A stretch of DNA of 64,000 nt, taken from NCBI GenBank assembly GCA_041651315.1, contig JBAZJM010000003.1, forward strand, positions 5,196 through 69,195, read 5' to 3'. The notes under the pieces were generated by a model, which was not told where the DNA came from, ran no database searches, and worked only from the letters and a program-made list of their open reading frames with translations. Positions 20,738-29,558 of this stretch are shown here, one piece after another. Positions within the stretch are counted from its first letter, which is position 1. Each line of letters opens with the position of its first letter. Made by a program: the position numbers and the translations under genes. The DNA is from CAITYL01 sp041651315. GTDB taxonomy: Bacteria; Verrucomicrobiota; Lentisphaeria; Oligosphaerales; CAITYL01.

Positions 20738-23398
20738 CTATCTACGGATCGGGTCGGGATTCGCAGGGGATTTAGCCGCTAACATCTTAGCGACGTTCTC
20801 GAGCTTCGTTCCACTCAAAAGCTGATTGATGACTTCAGCAACACTCGTCCCACCAAGAATGGCGAGAGGTGCCATAGCGGAAGCAACCTTCTCAGTAAGA
20901 GCTGCATCACCGAATGCCTGGAGCGCTGCAATGAGATCTGGACCAATGGCCTTAGCTCTCTCAACCACAGCCTTAACTTCAGCTTCGAGCAGAGCGATCT
21001 TGACTGATTGCTTCTTCTCAAGATCCTCAACTTCGATGGCAATATCAGCTTGCCTGTTCTTACGATTCAATTCATGAATCTTGACTTGCTCATTTGCCTT
21101 ATCGAGTTCAACTTGGGCTCTTTGAGCGGCCGTTAGAGCTGCCGCCTCAATCACCTTCTCGTCGGCTGCTCTCTTAAGTTTGGCATCAGCTATCGAAAGT
21201 TCATATCCCTTAGCAGTCGTAGCTGCTTCAGCTTCCTTGACTTTTTGTTTGAGAGCTTCAAGCTGTTCGGTAACTTCAAGTTCTCTCTTCTGAGAAGCGA
21301 GTTTGATTGCCGATTTGATCGTCTCTTTTTGAGTGCTGGCGATCATTTCTGAGATGTCGCGATCCTTCAGTTCAACCTTCAGGACCTCGACATCATAAAC
21401 GCGCATTCCATTTTCTTCAAATGTGAATCCGCGATCATTCTCTTCATCGTCATCATCAGATACACCAAGAACGACATCACGAATGATGTTGGTGCTATTG
21501 CCGTAGAACTGCTCAACGTCATAACTTCGAGCAGAGTTCTTGAGCTTGGAGCGCATGTGATCGCACAAGAACTTAACGTGATTCTCAACATTGAACCACT
21601 TATCCGGGTCTCCTTCGAAATTCATTCGATAAGAGAGCTTCAATTCAAACCTACAGAAATCTCTGGTTTCGATTTCGATGATGTCGGAAATCTTATTTGC
21701 TGAGACTCGAAGGTAGGCGGTTCGCAGAAGATTATCAGTAGTTTTCGGCTTTCCCGTGGAAAGTTCGAGAACTTCTGGCGTCTCGTCATACTCGAGAAGA
21801 ACAGTTTGTGGACCTTGAACCACTCTTCTTCCGCCATTTGATCTCACAAGCATCATGGCGTAACAAGTATAGATGTTGAGTGCGACTGCACCATCATACT
21901 TTGTCGAAAGAGTAATAGTTCTCGGTTCTTGATACTTTGTCTTGCGTTGGAATGCGTTTCCGACAGCTTCTTGTGAAGCTTTTTCAGCAAGACCCCTGGA
22001 AGCAGCTTTGCTACCAATCCTTTCCCTAGTCATGCCACGCATCGCACCATATGCGTTTTCGTCGAAGCTGGCAGACATCAAGAAGTTTGCTTCAGGGCCG
22101 TCATGAGACATTGCAGCGGCAGCAGCCCCTGCAACGATCGCAGCACCCTGTTGAGACATGTAAGTATCGATATCAGTACCAGCAAGCTTCGCATTATGCT
22201 GGAATGCCATGTAGTTGTTCGGGAACAACAAACTACAGGTCTTATAATCCAGAATCCTACGAACAACAACTTGTTTTCGAGGATCTGGAAGGAACATTGT
22301 CGGTCCCTTAACTAGGGAGACAATTCCGGTATTTCTGTCAAGAACGTATCTGGCTTCTCCCGCCGGGATTGCGATAGAGTAGTGAATGCCGCTCTTATCA
22401 TACTTGATGATAGCATGCTCTTCACGCGGGAAGTAAATCATCTGTTCCTTCCCGGTAATGAATAACTCGTCTCCCACCTTATATGATTTTCCGCCTTCTT
22501 CATAGGCAGAAATGACTTTAACGTAAATACCGGAGGTATCACTCAATTCGATTGCTTCGAATTTCCGAGCTCCCTCATTTTCCACGAAAACCTCGGTTGG
22601 CTTCGGGAAAACAACCATTGGACCACGCTCATAACGCTTATTACCGCTCTCGTCCATGAGTAAGCAGTATTCAAGTCGTTCGAGGGTTACAGCTTCTCGA
22701 ACAAGAACAGCGTTACCGTCATCGTCAACGACATCCTTATCCGGGATGACTTCAATTCCTGTCGGAGGAATATAAAAGGAAACGTCAGTTCCCTTAATTA
22801 CTAAAACCTGGCCCATGGTCAGATTTTCAGCAATTGGAAGTGAAATTGGAAGTGCTGCCGGTGGATCCTTTAATGGATCTTGAGGATCCTGAGAATCCGT
22901 CCCTTCAGTAGAAGGATTGGCAGCCTTAACAACGGCTTGTGACCAATTCTTTCGTGCTTCTGCCTCGTCATAAACTCTGACGAGTAGGTATTGATTCGAA
23001 CGAAGATGATGACCCTTCAGGATCTTTGCCATCTGTCCAGGCCAGAGACAGAACGAAGCAGGGCCAGGGATGATGACTTTCTTACCAACATCAAGATCAG
23101 AGCTGCTGAGCTTTCCTTGTTGGCCAGACTGCGGTTGTTTACCATTCTTAGCCGGATTCTTTAGGACGATATACCATCCTTCCGGCGCAGTTTTTGCGAC
23201 CTGTTTAGCGTTATCTCGATCAACAGGAGTAAATCGTTTCGTCCTATCATCGAAACGAACGGGTTGATCAGTATTCGACAAACTTTGCTTTGTCGGACCA
23301 ACGAAAACGTCTACATTGCCTTTTGTCTGATCCGATACGTACATATACTCGTTCGGAGCCAGAACCATATCCCCATCTCTGCCGCGATCGTCTGCCAT
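20738..23398 (-). CDS. Major vault protein-like protein, 886 aa
   Basis: The protein begins MVLAPNEYMYVSDQTKGNVD, like the MVP start (a short hydrophobic lead, then H/Y-x-V-D-Q). It has several MVP-type repeat signatures, e.g. YVLDRNTGIVSLVKGPTMFL and VRSNGGRRVVQGPQTVLL. Residues about 565-680 match the MVP shoulder (SPFH/band-7-like) domain, with DIIEIETRDFCRFELKLSYR, a conserved W-F..V.N/D segment and NIIRDVVLG. Residues 690-830 form a long charged coiled coil like the MVP cap helix, ending with AIGPDLIAALQAFG. In eukaryotes MVP self-assembles into the vault shell. A good AAGGAG site precedes ATG. It ends in TAG. Confidence 0.82.
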   Translation of the reverse strand: MADDRGRDGDMVLAPNEYMYVSDQTKGNVDVFVGPTKQSLSNTDQPVRFDDRTKRFTPVDRDNAKQVAKTAPEGWYIVLKNPAKNGKQPQSGQQGKLSSSDLDVGKKVIIPGPASFCLWPGQMAKILKGHHLRSNQYLLVRVYDEAEARKNWSQAVVKAANPSTEGTDSQDPQDPLKDPPAALPISLPIAENLTMGQVLVIKGTDVSFYIPPTGIEVIPDKDVVDDDGNAVLVREAVTLERLEYCLLMDESGNKRYERGPMVVFPKPTEVFVENEGARKFEAIELSDTSGIYVKVISAYEEGGKSYKVGDELFITGKEQMIYFPREEHAIIKYDKSGIHYSIAIPAGEARYVLDRNTGIVSLVKGPTMFLPDPRKQVVVRRILDYKTCSLLFPNNYMAFQHNAKLAGTDIDTYMSQQGAAIVAGAAAAAMSHDGPEANFLMSASFDENAYGAMRGMTRERIGSKAASRGLAEKASQEAVGNAFQRKTKYQEPRTITLSTKYDGAVALNIYTCYAMMLVRSNGGRRVVQGPQTVLLEYDETPEVLELSTGKPKTTDNLLRTAYLRVSANKISDIIEIETRDFCRFELKLSYRMNFEGDPDKWFNVENHVKFLCDHMRSKLKNSARSYDVEQFYGNSTNIIRDVVLGVSDDDDEENDRGFTFEENGMRVYDVEVLKVELKDRDISEMIASTQKETIKSAIKLASQKRELEVTEQLEALKQKVKEAEAATTAKGYELSIADAKLKRAADEKVIEAAALTAAQRAQVELDKANEQVKIHELNRKNRQADIAIEVEDLEKKQSVKIALLEAEVKAVVERAKAIGPDLIAALQAFGDAALTEKVASAMAPLAILGGTSVAEVINQLLSGTKLENVAKMLAAKSPANPDPIRR

Positions 23399-23466
23399 TG
23401 AGAATTCTCCTTTGTGGCCTGAGACGCGAAATTACATTGAGGATGGTGATTTGTTATGGGAAAAGT

Positions 23467-23539
23467 GCCCCTGGCAGGATTCGAACCCGCTGCCCAGCGT
23501 TTTTAGAGAACGCCTGCTCTACCGATGAGCTACAGAGGC
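23467..23539 (-). tRNA. Amber suppressor tRNA, anticodon CUA
   Basis: Acceptor GCCTCTG/CAGGGGC, D-arm GCTC/GAGC with GG in the loop, T-arm GCGGG-TTCGAAT-CCTGC. The anticodon stem GCGTT/AACGC (extendable to 6 bp) encloses CTCTAAA, with U33 and anticodon C-T-A, complementary to the stop codon UAG. A73; CCA not encoded. The charged amino acid cannot be read from the sequence. It stands alone, far from the tRNA array, between the vault-like and peptidyl-tRNA hydrolase genes. Confidence 0.85.
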
Positions 23540-23573
23540 AAAGAAGGTGTAGATTATGAAAATACACTTTCTT

Positions 23574-23894
23574 TCAAGAAAACGCTAATTTTAAGTTACT
23601 ACAGATTCTTCTTGCTTCCGGTTCTATGGCTATTGCAGTTAAACTTTCGCCAAGATCAGGTTCTCGAAATTCAGAAATTCGAAGACCATTGAATCTAGCT
23701 TTAAACATGAGATCCTTAAGTTCATTCTCATTTCTTACCTGAAGAAGAGCAAGGTGATTTGAACAATCAAACCACCTATCAGCTACATCAGCATTTTCTT
23801 GGCAAAAATTGATCGCTGCATGAACCGCCTGAACTGCTTGATCACCAGGTGGAAGATCAGATCGAACCACCACATAAAGTTTAGGCGGTTTCAT
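23574..23894 (-). CDS. Peptidyl-tRNA hydrolase, PTH2 family
   Basis: The 106-aa protein has the PTH2 pattern: KLYVVVRSDLPPGDQAVQAV with the catalytic-loop region, then NHLALLQVRNENELKDL, and FREPDLGESLTAIAIEP near the C-terminus. PTH2 enzymes release tRNA from prematurely dropped peptides. Its position right after the suppressor tRNA gene suggests a translation-support role. Its start overlaps the ECF sigma stop by 4 nt. Confidence 0.88.
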   Translation of the reverse strand: MKPPKLYVVVRSDLPPGDQAVQAVHAAINFCQENADVADRWFDCSNHLALLQVRNENELKDLMFKARFNGLRISEFREPDLGESLTAIAIEPEARRICSNLKLAFS

Positions 23895-24373
23895 GGGCTT
23901 GTTTGTAAGAGAAGATTTCTTCCCCGATGAAGACGACTCATCACCGTGCCCTTAGGACATTTCAGTGTTTTCGCAGCTTCTTCATAAGAAAAACCTTTGA
24001 AATCGACGAGTTCGATAGTCTTTCTGAAATCCTTTGGAATTTCAGACATCAGTTTATCTAAATCAGATTCTGCAAGAGAGCTATCCGGAGCAGGAAAAGA
24101 AAATGGGGTAAAAGAAAGAGTTGAGTCTTTCTCAACTTTCGCTAATACTTTCCTCCTAACAGATTGTCGTCTCTTTACGTTGCAAAGATGATTTTTAAAG
24201 ATTGTGACCAACCAAGCACCAAGATTCACTCCATCGAATCTATCTCGGTATTTCATGGCGAGAACCATGGTGTCTTGTACTAAATCATTCACTTCATCAG
24301 GATTATGAAGAAACTTCATCCCGACACGAAAAAGCATGCCTGTGTAAAGAGGCAGTGAGTCTTCAAAAGTCAT
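23891..24373 (-). CDS. ECF-type sigma factor
   Basis: A 160-aa two-domain sigma factor. Region 2 holds PDEVNDLVQDTMVLAMKYRD and LGAWLVTIFKNHLCNVKRR. Region 4 holds FSYEEAAKTLKCPKGTVMSR followed by LHRGRNLLL. Regions 1 and 3 are absent, as in ECF/SigE-like factors. The ATG at 24373 overlaps the upstream stop (TAATG). It would give RNA polymerase a promoter specificity different from the sigma-70-like factor at 14.9 kb. Confidence 0.9.
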   Translation of the reverse strand: MTFEDSLPLYTGMLFRVGMKFLHNPDEVNDLVQDTMVLAMKYRDRFDGVNLGAWLVTIFKNHLCNVKRRQSVRRKVLAKVEKDSTLSFTPFSFPAPDSSLAESDLDKLMSEIPKDFRKTIELVDFKGFSYEEAAKTLKCPKGTVMSRLHRGRNLLLQTSP

Positions 24374-24720
24374 TAGGCAGCCTCCGATTTTGGAGGGAAG
24401 ACCCAATTTGTCAGTATTGAAACATCACATTCATTTTCAGGTAAATGTGACTTAATGATTTTTAGCATTGCTTCAGTCATGTAATATGAATATGAAGCAT
24501 TATTTTCGCCTTCCAAAACTTTGTAGGGGATTCCCCTGAGGAAAGCGTAAGCAAGTAGATATTCTCTTGCTTTTCTCCCGATCAACGCTTTTTCTCGTCG
24601 AAGAACGTGTCTCTCTATATCATCCGTAGATGAAATTTCTTTATTCAGAGCTCGCCCGTCATTCGCAAGCCGCTTGATCTCCGTCTTCAACGCAGATAAC
24701 TGAAACTTCTTGTACTTCAT
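24373..24720 (-). CDS. Hypothetical protein, 115 aa
   Basis: A basic helical protein (KFQLSALKTEIKRLANDG, RREKALIGRKAREYLLAYAF). A strong TAGGAGGATTT site precedes the ATG and the stop is overlapped by the ECF sigma gene. As the first gene of the ECF sigma transcript it could be a regulator of that factor, but no anti-sigma motif is visible. Confidence 0.7.
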   Translation of the reverse strand: MKYKKFQLSALKTEIKRLANDGRALNKEISSTDDIERHVLRREKALIGRKAREYLLAYAFLRGIPYKVLEGENNASYSYYMTEAMLKIIKSHLPENECDVSILTNWVFPPKSEAA

Positions 24721-24862
24721 AAATCCTCCTAATAGTCAAACGTAGTAACTCAGTCAAAACCGGCTACGTTGGGTTAGGAGGACCTCGAGCTGATACCTAC
24801 GTGTATTTTCCCATGTTCTTCACCAGATTACACTAACAAGATAACAACTCATAAAACTGCTG

Positions 24863-25714
24863 TCAAGATCTTGGTCCAGTAAAAGCGATTATCTCTTTGA
24901 CAGATTTTCGTGAATCGGCCGCACCGCCGCAGCTCCTGGTTCCAGTAAGAAGATCCATATCAAATACTGAAAAGAGTTCAACTGAGACATCTGCCGATGA
25001 GTTAGATACGACGGCCCGAACTTTTCGTTTTCCGAGCTTCCTCATCAGTTTGACTATTCTCTGATGGTCTTCAAAGCTAAAACCACCACCGGTATACGCA
25101 GTGAAATTCGCAGTGGCAGAAATTGGTATATAAGGCGGATCGAAATAGACAGCATCACCACGCGTACCTTGAGCTAATGCTTCCTCAAGTGCTTGCTCAA
25201 AATCAACTTCTAGAAGTATAGCTATTTTGAGAAGTTCCGATACTGCACGAAGATTTGGCTCATCACAAATCAATGGATCTTTATATTTCCCGAATGGGAC
25301 ATTGAATTTGCCTGCTTTCTTATTCACACGATAAACTGCATTGAAGCATGTTCGATTCAAATAAATGAATCTAGCAGCTCTTTTGATATCATCCATCTCA
25401 TTCGGGTCTTCTTCCCGAATTCTCAGATAAATATCTCTGTCATAAATATAACGACCTGATTTCAATTCCTTTATTAATCTATTCACATTCGATTTGATTG
25501 ACCTCCATGCAGCCATCAAATCTGGACACATATCATTCAACACAGCTCGCTCTATCTTTTTCTGTTTAGCGAGTTCAATGAATACTGCCCCACCTCCGGT
25601 CATCGGTTCATAATATGTCTTAATCTTAGAGGGGAGTCGTAATGTAACTTGAGGAAGGATCTTAGTTTTTCCGCCAAGCCATTTTACGAAGGGATGAGGT
25701 GGTTTTTTAGCCAT
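24863..25714 (-). CDS. DNA adenine methyltransferase, Dam/D12 class
   Basis: The 283-aa protein has the SAM-binding motif I region FVKWLGGKTKILPQV pl. YEPMTGGGAVFIEL (about residues 35-48), and the catalytic motif IV DPPY at 192-195. FIYLNRTCFNAVYRVN is typical of Dam-class enzymes that methylate N6 of adenine. Likely roles are protecting phage DNA from host restriction or regulating timing; the target site cannot be read from the sequence. Confidence 0.92.
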   Translation of the reverse strand: MAKKPPHPFVKWLGGKTKILPQVTLRLPSKIKTYYEPMTGGGAVFIELAKQKKIERAVLNDMCPDLMAAWRSIKSNVNRLIKELKSGRYIYDRDIYLRIREEDPNEMDDIKRAARFIYLNRTCFNAVYRVNKKAGKFNVPFGKYKDPLICDEPNLRAVSELLKIAILLEVDFEQALEEALAQGTRGDAVYFDPPYIPISATANFTAYTGGGFSFEDHQRIVKLMRKLGKRKVRAVVSNSSADVSVELFSVFDMDLLTGTRSCGGAADSRKSVKEIIAFTGPRS

Positions 25715-25751
25715 TCGAAATTACGATACACTGGTTGAGTACAGTTGTTAC

Positions 25752-26351
25752 ATGCCAAGACAGGTTTTCAAAATACCACTGTATCTTGATATTAATCAAA
25801 AGAAAACCTGGGCGAAGATTCAATCACAAGTAAAAACTCTTTACAAATTAGTTGTCGTAGAACTTGAAGCTGAAAAAGGAAGCTTAGGTTTTGTAGTTGC
25901 TAAAGAGTTCTTCGTTGAACGAATAAAACGATGTCAAGCACAAGATACGCTTGATGATATTTCATACGTTCATGCAATAGAATGGGCTTATGACCGATGT
26001 CAGAGTAGCACAGCAAACTCTGGTAGAAGAAACATAATTGTACCGATTAAAGTTGATCAAAAGTCTGTTATTTTTTCACTTACTGAAGATCAGGTCAAAG
26101 TCCCATATTTAGGTCTCGTAAAATATAAACGAAATAGATTCATCACCCCTGGTCGTGAGACAAATCGAAGTGATGAAAAACAATGGTTATTGAATAACAT
26201 AAGAGCGATATTTATCAATGAAATCAATAATGAAGTATGCGTTATAATTGATTGTTCAGAAGGCGGTACCGATTCAACCGGCGAAAGTAAACTTACTGGA
26301 AAGCCTGTTGTAAAAAAGAAGAAAAAGGTGGCGTCAAAATGGCTGGAGTGA
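25752..26351 (+). CDS. Protein resembling the TnpB N-terminal (wedge) region, 199 aa
   Basis: The first half is helical (LDINQKKTWAKIQSQVKTLYKL). The middle has VKVPYLGLVKYKRN and then IRAIFINEINNEVCVIIDC. This order resembles the beta-barrel wedge region of IS200/IS605 TnpB proteins, where a K-L-P-x-L-G-x-V-K motif precedes two strands. There is no RuvC nuclease domain and the tail is KKKKK-basic. The similarity is by eye and modest. The next ORF supplies several CxxC pairs. Confidence 0.45.
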   Translation: MPRQVFKIPLYLDINQKKTWAKIQSQVKTLYKLVVVELEAEKGSLGFVVAKEFFVERIKRCQAQDTLDDISYVHAIEWAYDRCQSSTANSGRRNIIVPIKVDQKSVIFSLTEDQVKVPYLGLVKYKRNRFITPGRETNRSDEKQWLLNNIRAIFINEINNEVCVIIDCSEGGTDSTGESKLTGKPVVKKKKKVASKWLE

Positions 26352-26554
26352 ACAATTGCAAACACGAAGGTGAATTACCTGACGGGATTTGCCCAACTTG
26401 CAAAATTGTGACATGTAATATAGGGAAAACCAACTGCAGATGTGCAGTTGGCTATCCTTATGAACTTCAGTGTGAAGAGTGCAGAGACAAGAAACCGAGG
26501 CTAGATAATGGTTATTGCGTTTGCACTCCGAGTAAATTCCCGCCTAGGTTATAA
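26339..26554 (+). CDS. Small cysteine-rich protein, 71 aa
   Basis: Contains about ten cysteines, with CPTC, CEEC and CRC arrangements and a short His, consistent with two small zinc knuckles. The ATG overlaps the previous gene by 13 nt and AAGGTGG lies upstream, so the two genes are translated together. Function unknown. Confidence 0.6.
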   Translation: MAGVNNCKHEGELPDGICPTCKIVTCNIGKTNCRCAVGYPYELQCEECRDKKPRLDNGYCVCTPSKFPPRL

Positions 26555-28775
26555 TCGACGACGCAGAGAGATCAGCCACAAATTTCTTTGCTTGATCATA
26601 TGATTCCATGGCTGTTTGTATCTCTGTCTTAATCGCAAAATTCTTAAGATGTGATTCTATCGCTTCTCTTACCTCTCGAAGTGGAATGGCGAAGTGTTTC
26701 TTCAATTCGGCTTTGAACTCTTCTCGTTGTTCCGGTGTGAATTCAGCAACATTGAATTTTGTCTTAGCATTCAATGTCTGAATCATTCTCGAGGCTTCTT
26801 CTGGTTTTTGATCAACAAATCTTTGCATCGAATGACGCCAGATATGATCAACAATCTTTCGAAGTACGTCACCGGTAGCCCCCTCGAGTCTTGATGCAAA
26901 GGATCGTAAGTCACCTTTATCGAAATCTTCAACCGGAAGATACGAAAGAAACTTCCGGAAAAGAATCTCCCGTTGTTCCTGATTAAGTTCGCCAACAATG
27001 ATGACCTTGCTAAATCTACGAATCATCGGCATCGGAATTCTTTCCGGATGATTCGTAGCTCCCCAAACAGTAATATTCGGATAATGGACAACACCATCCA
27101 TTAAATTTTGGAACTCAGTTGTCAGATCATCATCACCGTGAATCAAGAATTCTTTCTTCTTCATTACGGCGTCAACTTCATCGATTAGAATATGGACGTG
27201 TTTTCTCGTATCTTTTTGAAGCTTAAGGGCTGCTTCGAAAAGACGCTTCGGATTTTTCTGGGATTCACCTTTCCAACAGGTGTTGAAATCGGAACCCGTA
27301 ACGAAAACAGCAATTGAATCCTTCTCAGAAGCAACAGCTCTCATTGCTTCAGTCTTACCACATCCTTGAGGGCCAATAAGAAGGATGTTCGATTTACCTG
27401 AAGTTTTGCTCGGGCTCGTCGCCACAAACAAATCATGCCAAGTGGCAGCACCCTTAATTGTTCTTACATGATCTTTCAATTCGACGAAACCACTACCGAG
27501 AATATCGTCGAAAGAAGCTAGTGGTCTAGTTCCTGGCGTTACTTGAAGTGCTCCCGGTGCTTGACCTAGAAATGAATTACCGGAGCTAATTCGACAAACA
27601 TAGAAACTATTTTCATCCTGAAAGTGGTTTCGAAGTTTTGCTTTCCGTTCAAGAACTCGAGCGATAATTAGCGCCGGATCGTACCCGGACATATAAATCG
27701 AAACTATCTGAGATAAGGTTTCGTTTTTAAAATCAAGAACGAAAAGCTCTTCTTGTGATAAAAGACCTTCTTTTGGTCTGTATTGAATAGCAGTAGGATC
27801 AAGATCCTTGATCATCCCGATAGCGTTATTGAAAATTTGATCTGATCGATCAGTCTTCTGACGAGAAAACGTCATGCGACGATATTCACTAATTTCAGAT
27901 CTGAATAGATTAGTGAGTTGTTTACTTAATTCAAAAAGTGATCTTAACGATATGGTCAAGAACGCGGTAAATCCGCTAATCTCACCATCTCCCTTTATGA
28001 GGGCATCGATAAACGGATCACGAAGGGCCTCAGCCATGATCTGCGCTTTACGCATTGAATATGCAGAAAGCTTATTCGGATCCTGTCCGTCTTCTACTTC
28101 TCCATCGGAATCGACATTTTCATAGATATGCATCGCAACATCTGTGATAACAGCATTTCTATGAATCTTAAACCCATCGATTGAGTGGCGCTTCACAAGT
28201 GCCCGATGATAAGTACTCAAAACATTTGCGATAGAATCTGACATCTTCGCAACTTCACCCGGTAGCTCTTCTAAAGCAGAAAGTGCATCGAGATAACTAG
28301 ATAGTGAAGGAGAATTTATATCGATGAGATTACGTATGGCTTGAATACTATTAAAGTCATCATAATTCAGATTCATTCGACTGCTTGGAATCATCAAATC
28401 AGGACTCCGCAGTCTCTGTATAGCACTGCAAACATTTCCGGTAGCTTGCGTTAAAACAGTGGTGACTTCATAAGCAATTCTCAGGAAATTCATTCCATCT
28501 GATGAATGGCGAAAATCCTCAGCCCAATTATCATCAGTTTCCATATCATCAGAACTACCAGCTCTCTTCTTTTTGGTAGTCATTCGCCATTCGTTCATCA
28601 TGTTATTATTTGAACGAGCCAGAACTTGAGATCGAGTTTCAAGTTCAGTAACAGCTTCAACAGCTTTGGACATCAATTCGGATAAAGACGCGTCCCTATC
28701 CGAATTATGCTTAGCTAAACTAGCGAATGAATAGAATTTACTTGGGCTTAGACCAAAATCTGTATCTAACGACAT
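26544..28775 (-). CDS. AAA-family ATPase, 743 aa
   Basis: The C-terminal third is an AAA module. Walker A GPQGCGKT is at 468-475 and Walker B HILIDEVDAV at 528-537. Sensor 1 is in TVWGATNHPERIP and an arginine-finger-like region follows (MPMIRRFSKVIIVGEL). The helical N-terminal 440 residues are unrelated to known families. The fold resembles the ClpX/katanin-like or FtsH-like class, but no protease motif is present. It may be a phage chaperone or remodeller. Confidence 0.88.
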   Translation of the reverse strand: MSLDTDFGLSPSKFYSFASLAKHNSDRDASLSELMSKAVEAVTELETRSQVLARSNNNMMNEWRMTTKKKRAGSSDDMETDDNWAEDFRHSSDGMNFLRIAYEVTTVLTQATGNVCSAIQRLRSPDLMIPSSRMNLNYDDFNSIQAIRNLIDINSPSLSSYLDALSALEELPGEVAKMSDSIANVLSTYHRALVKRHSIDGFKIHRNAVITDVAMHIYENVDSDGEVEDGQDPNKLSAYSMRKAQIMAEALRDPFIDALIKGDGEISGFTAFLTISLRSLFELSKQLTNLFRSEISEYRRMTFSRQKTDRSDQIFNNAIGMIKDLDPTAIQYRPKEGLLSQEELFVLDFKNETLSQIVSIYMSGYDPALIIARVLERKAKLRNHFQDENSFYVCRISSGNSFLGQAPGALQVTPGTRPLASFDDILGSGFVELKDHVRTIKGAATWHDLFVATSPSKTSGKSNILLIGPQGCGKTEAMRAVASEKDSIAVFVTGSDFNTCWKGESQKNPKRLFEAALKLQKDTRKHVHILIDEVDAVMKKKEFLIHGDDDLTTEFQNLMDGVVHYPNITVWGATNHPERIPMPMIRRFSKVIIVGELNQEQREILFRKFLSYLPVEDFDKGDLRSFASRLEGATGDVLRKIVDHIWRHSMQRFVDQKPEEASRMIQTLNAKTKFNVAEFTPEQREEFKAELKKHFAIPLREVREAIESHLKNFAIKTEIQTAMESYDQAKKFVADLSASSIIT

Positions 28776-28886
28776 AAATTAATACACATTACATTTAATA
28801 AAGTATGTTTAGTATGATCCATACCTCGGCTCCTTGATCAAAATTTTGGATATTAGCCATTTAGTTTGTTCTTAAAGGGAAGAAGC

Positions 28887-29279
28887 ATGTCTGATTTAGA
28901 TGATGAGAATGGTCCGAAGACTCCTCGTGTGTGTGAAGCATGTGGAGGAAAGACCGAAGATAGTTATAGTTGCAAATGGTGTAGAAACGGATTTCAGGAT
29001 TCAGAGCAACAATCTGCTTGGCGAGAATTTCGAACCAAGATGAGGAAAATATCCTCTACTTATTCTCTACTTGAAAAATTAACTAGAGAAATGATAACCG
29101 TTCTTCGCCGTATCAATGATGAAGAAGCAAAAGATATAGCTGAAGAAGGTACTAGAGTATTAGATGAATGGTTGTCAGCTGAACCTGATTCTAGAGAGAG
29201 AAGAGATGCCTCTGTAAATATAAGTATTTTTCAGAAAAAAGCACTGGTTTTAATAATGAAACGAAAACAAGGAACGTAA
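28887..29279 (+). CDS. Zinc-finger protein, about 130 aa
   Basis: The N-terminus has CEACGG then CKWCRNGF (residues 12-34), a CxxC/CxxC zinc ribbon. The rest is helical. The ATG at 28887 follows AAGGGA; the TTG seven codons earlier is unlikely. Function unknown. Confidence 0.65.
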   Translation: MSDLDDENGPKTPRVCEACGGKTEDSYSCKWCRNGFQDSEQQSAWREFRTKMRKISSTYSLLEKLTREMITVLRRINDEEAKDIAEEGTRVLDEWLSAEPDSRERRDASVNISIFQKKALVLIMKRKQGT

Positions 29280-29309
29280 GTTTTACTTCTCATTTTCGTA
29301 TTGTCATAT

Positions 29310-29558
29310 ATGGGACAGTGTCATTATTGCAGCGGAGAAGGTCCGAAAAGAATTGGTATCGAAGATGGTATCGAAGAAGATCTATATGCTTGTGAACAGT
29401 GCTGGGAACTTTTGAAAAATCCGGCAACGGCTTTACAACTAATTCGCGGAGATCTCTCAATCGAGTTAAGAGGAACTATGGGAGAATCAATGGCAAAAAA
29501 TGTGATAGATAAATTTATGGGTACTATATCAAAGTGGGGACCGGTTAAAAGAGATTAG
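29310..29558 (+). CDS. Zinc-ribbon protein, about 82 aa
   Basis: CHYCSG and CEQCWE (about residues 4-30) form a zinc ribbon, followed by a helical region. It lies 30 nt after the previous zinc-finger gene, forming a pair. It ends in TAG, tail to tail with the sigma-like gene on the other strand (4-nt overlap). Confidence 0.6.
   Translation: MGQCHYCSGEGPKRIGIEDGIEEDLYACEQCWELLKNPATALQLIRGDLSIELRGTMGESMAKNVIDKFMGTISKWGPVKRD

Noticed and set aside
23467..23539. tRNA-Arg(UCU) reading of the same gene
   Set aside because: Shifting the loop to place UCU in the anticodon breaks the anticodon stem; CUA with U33 fits a 5-6 bp stem.
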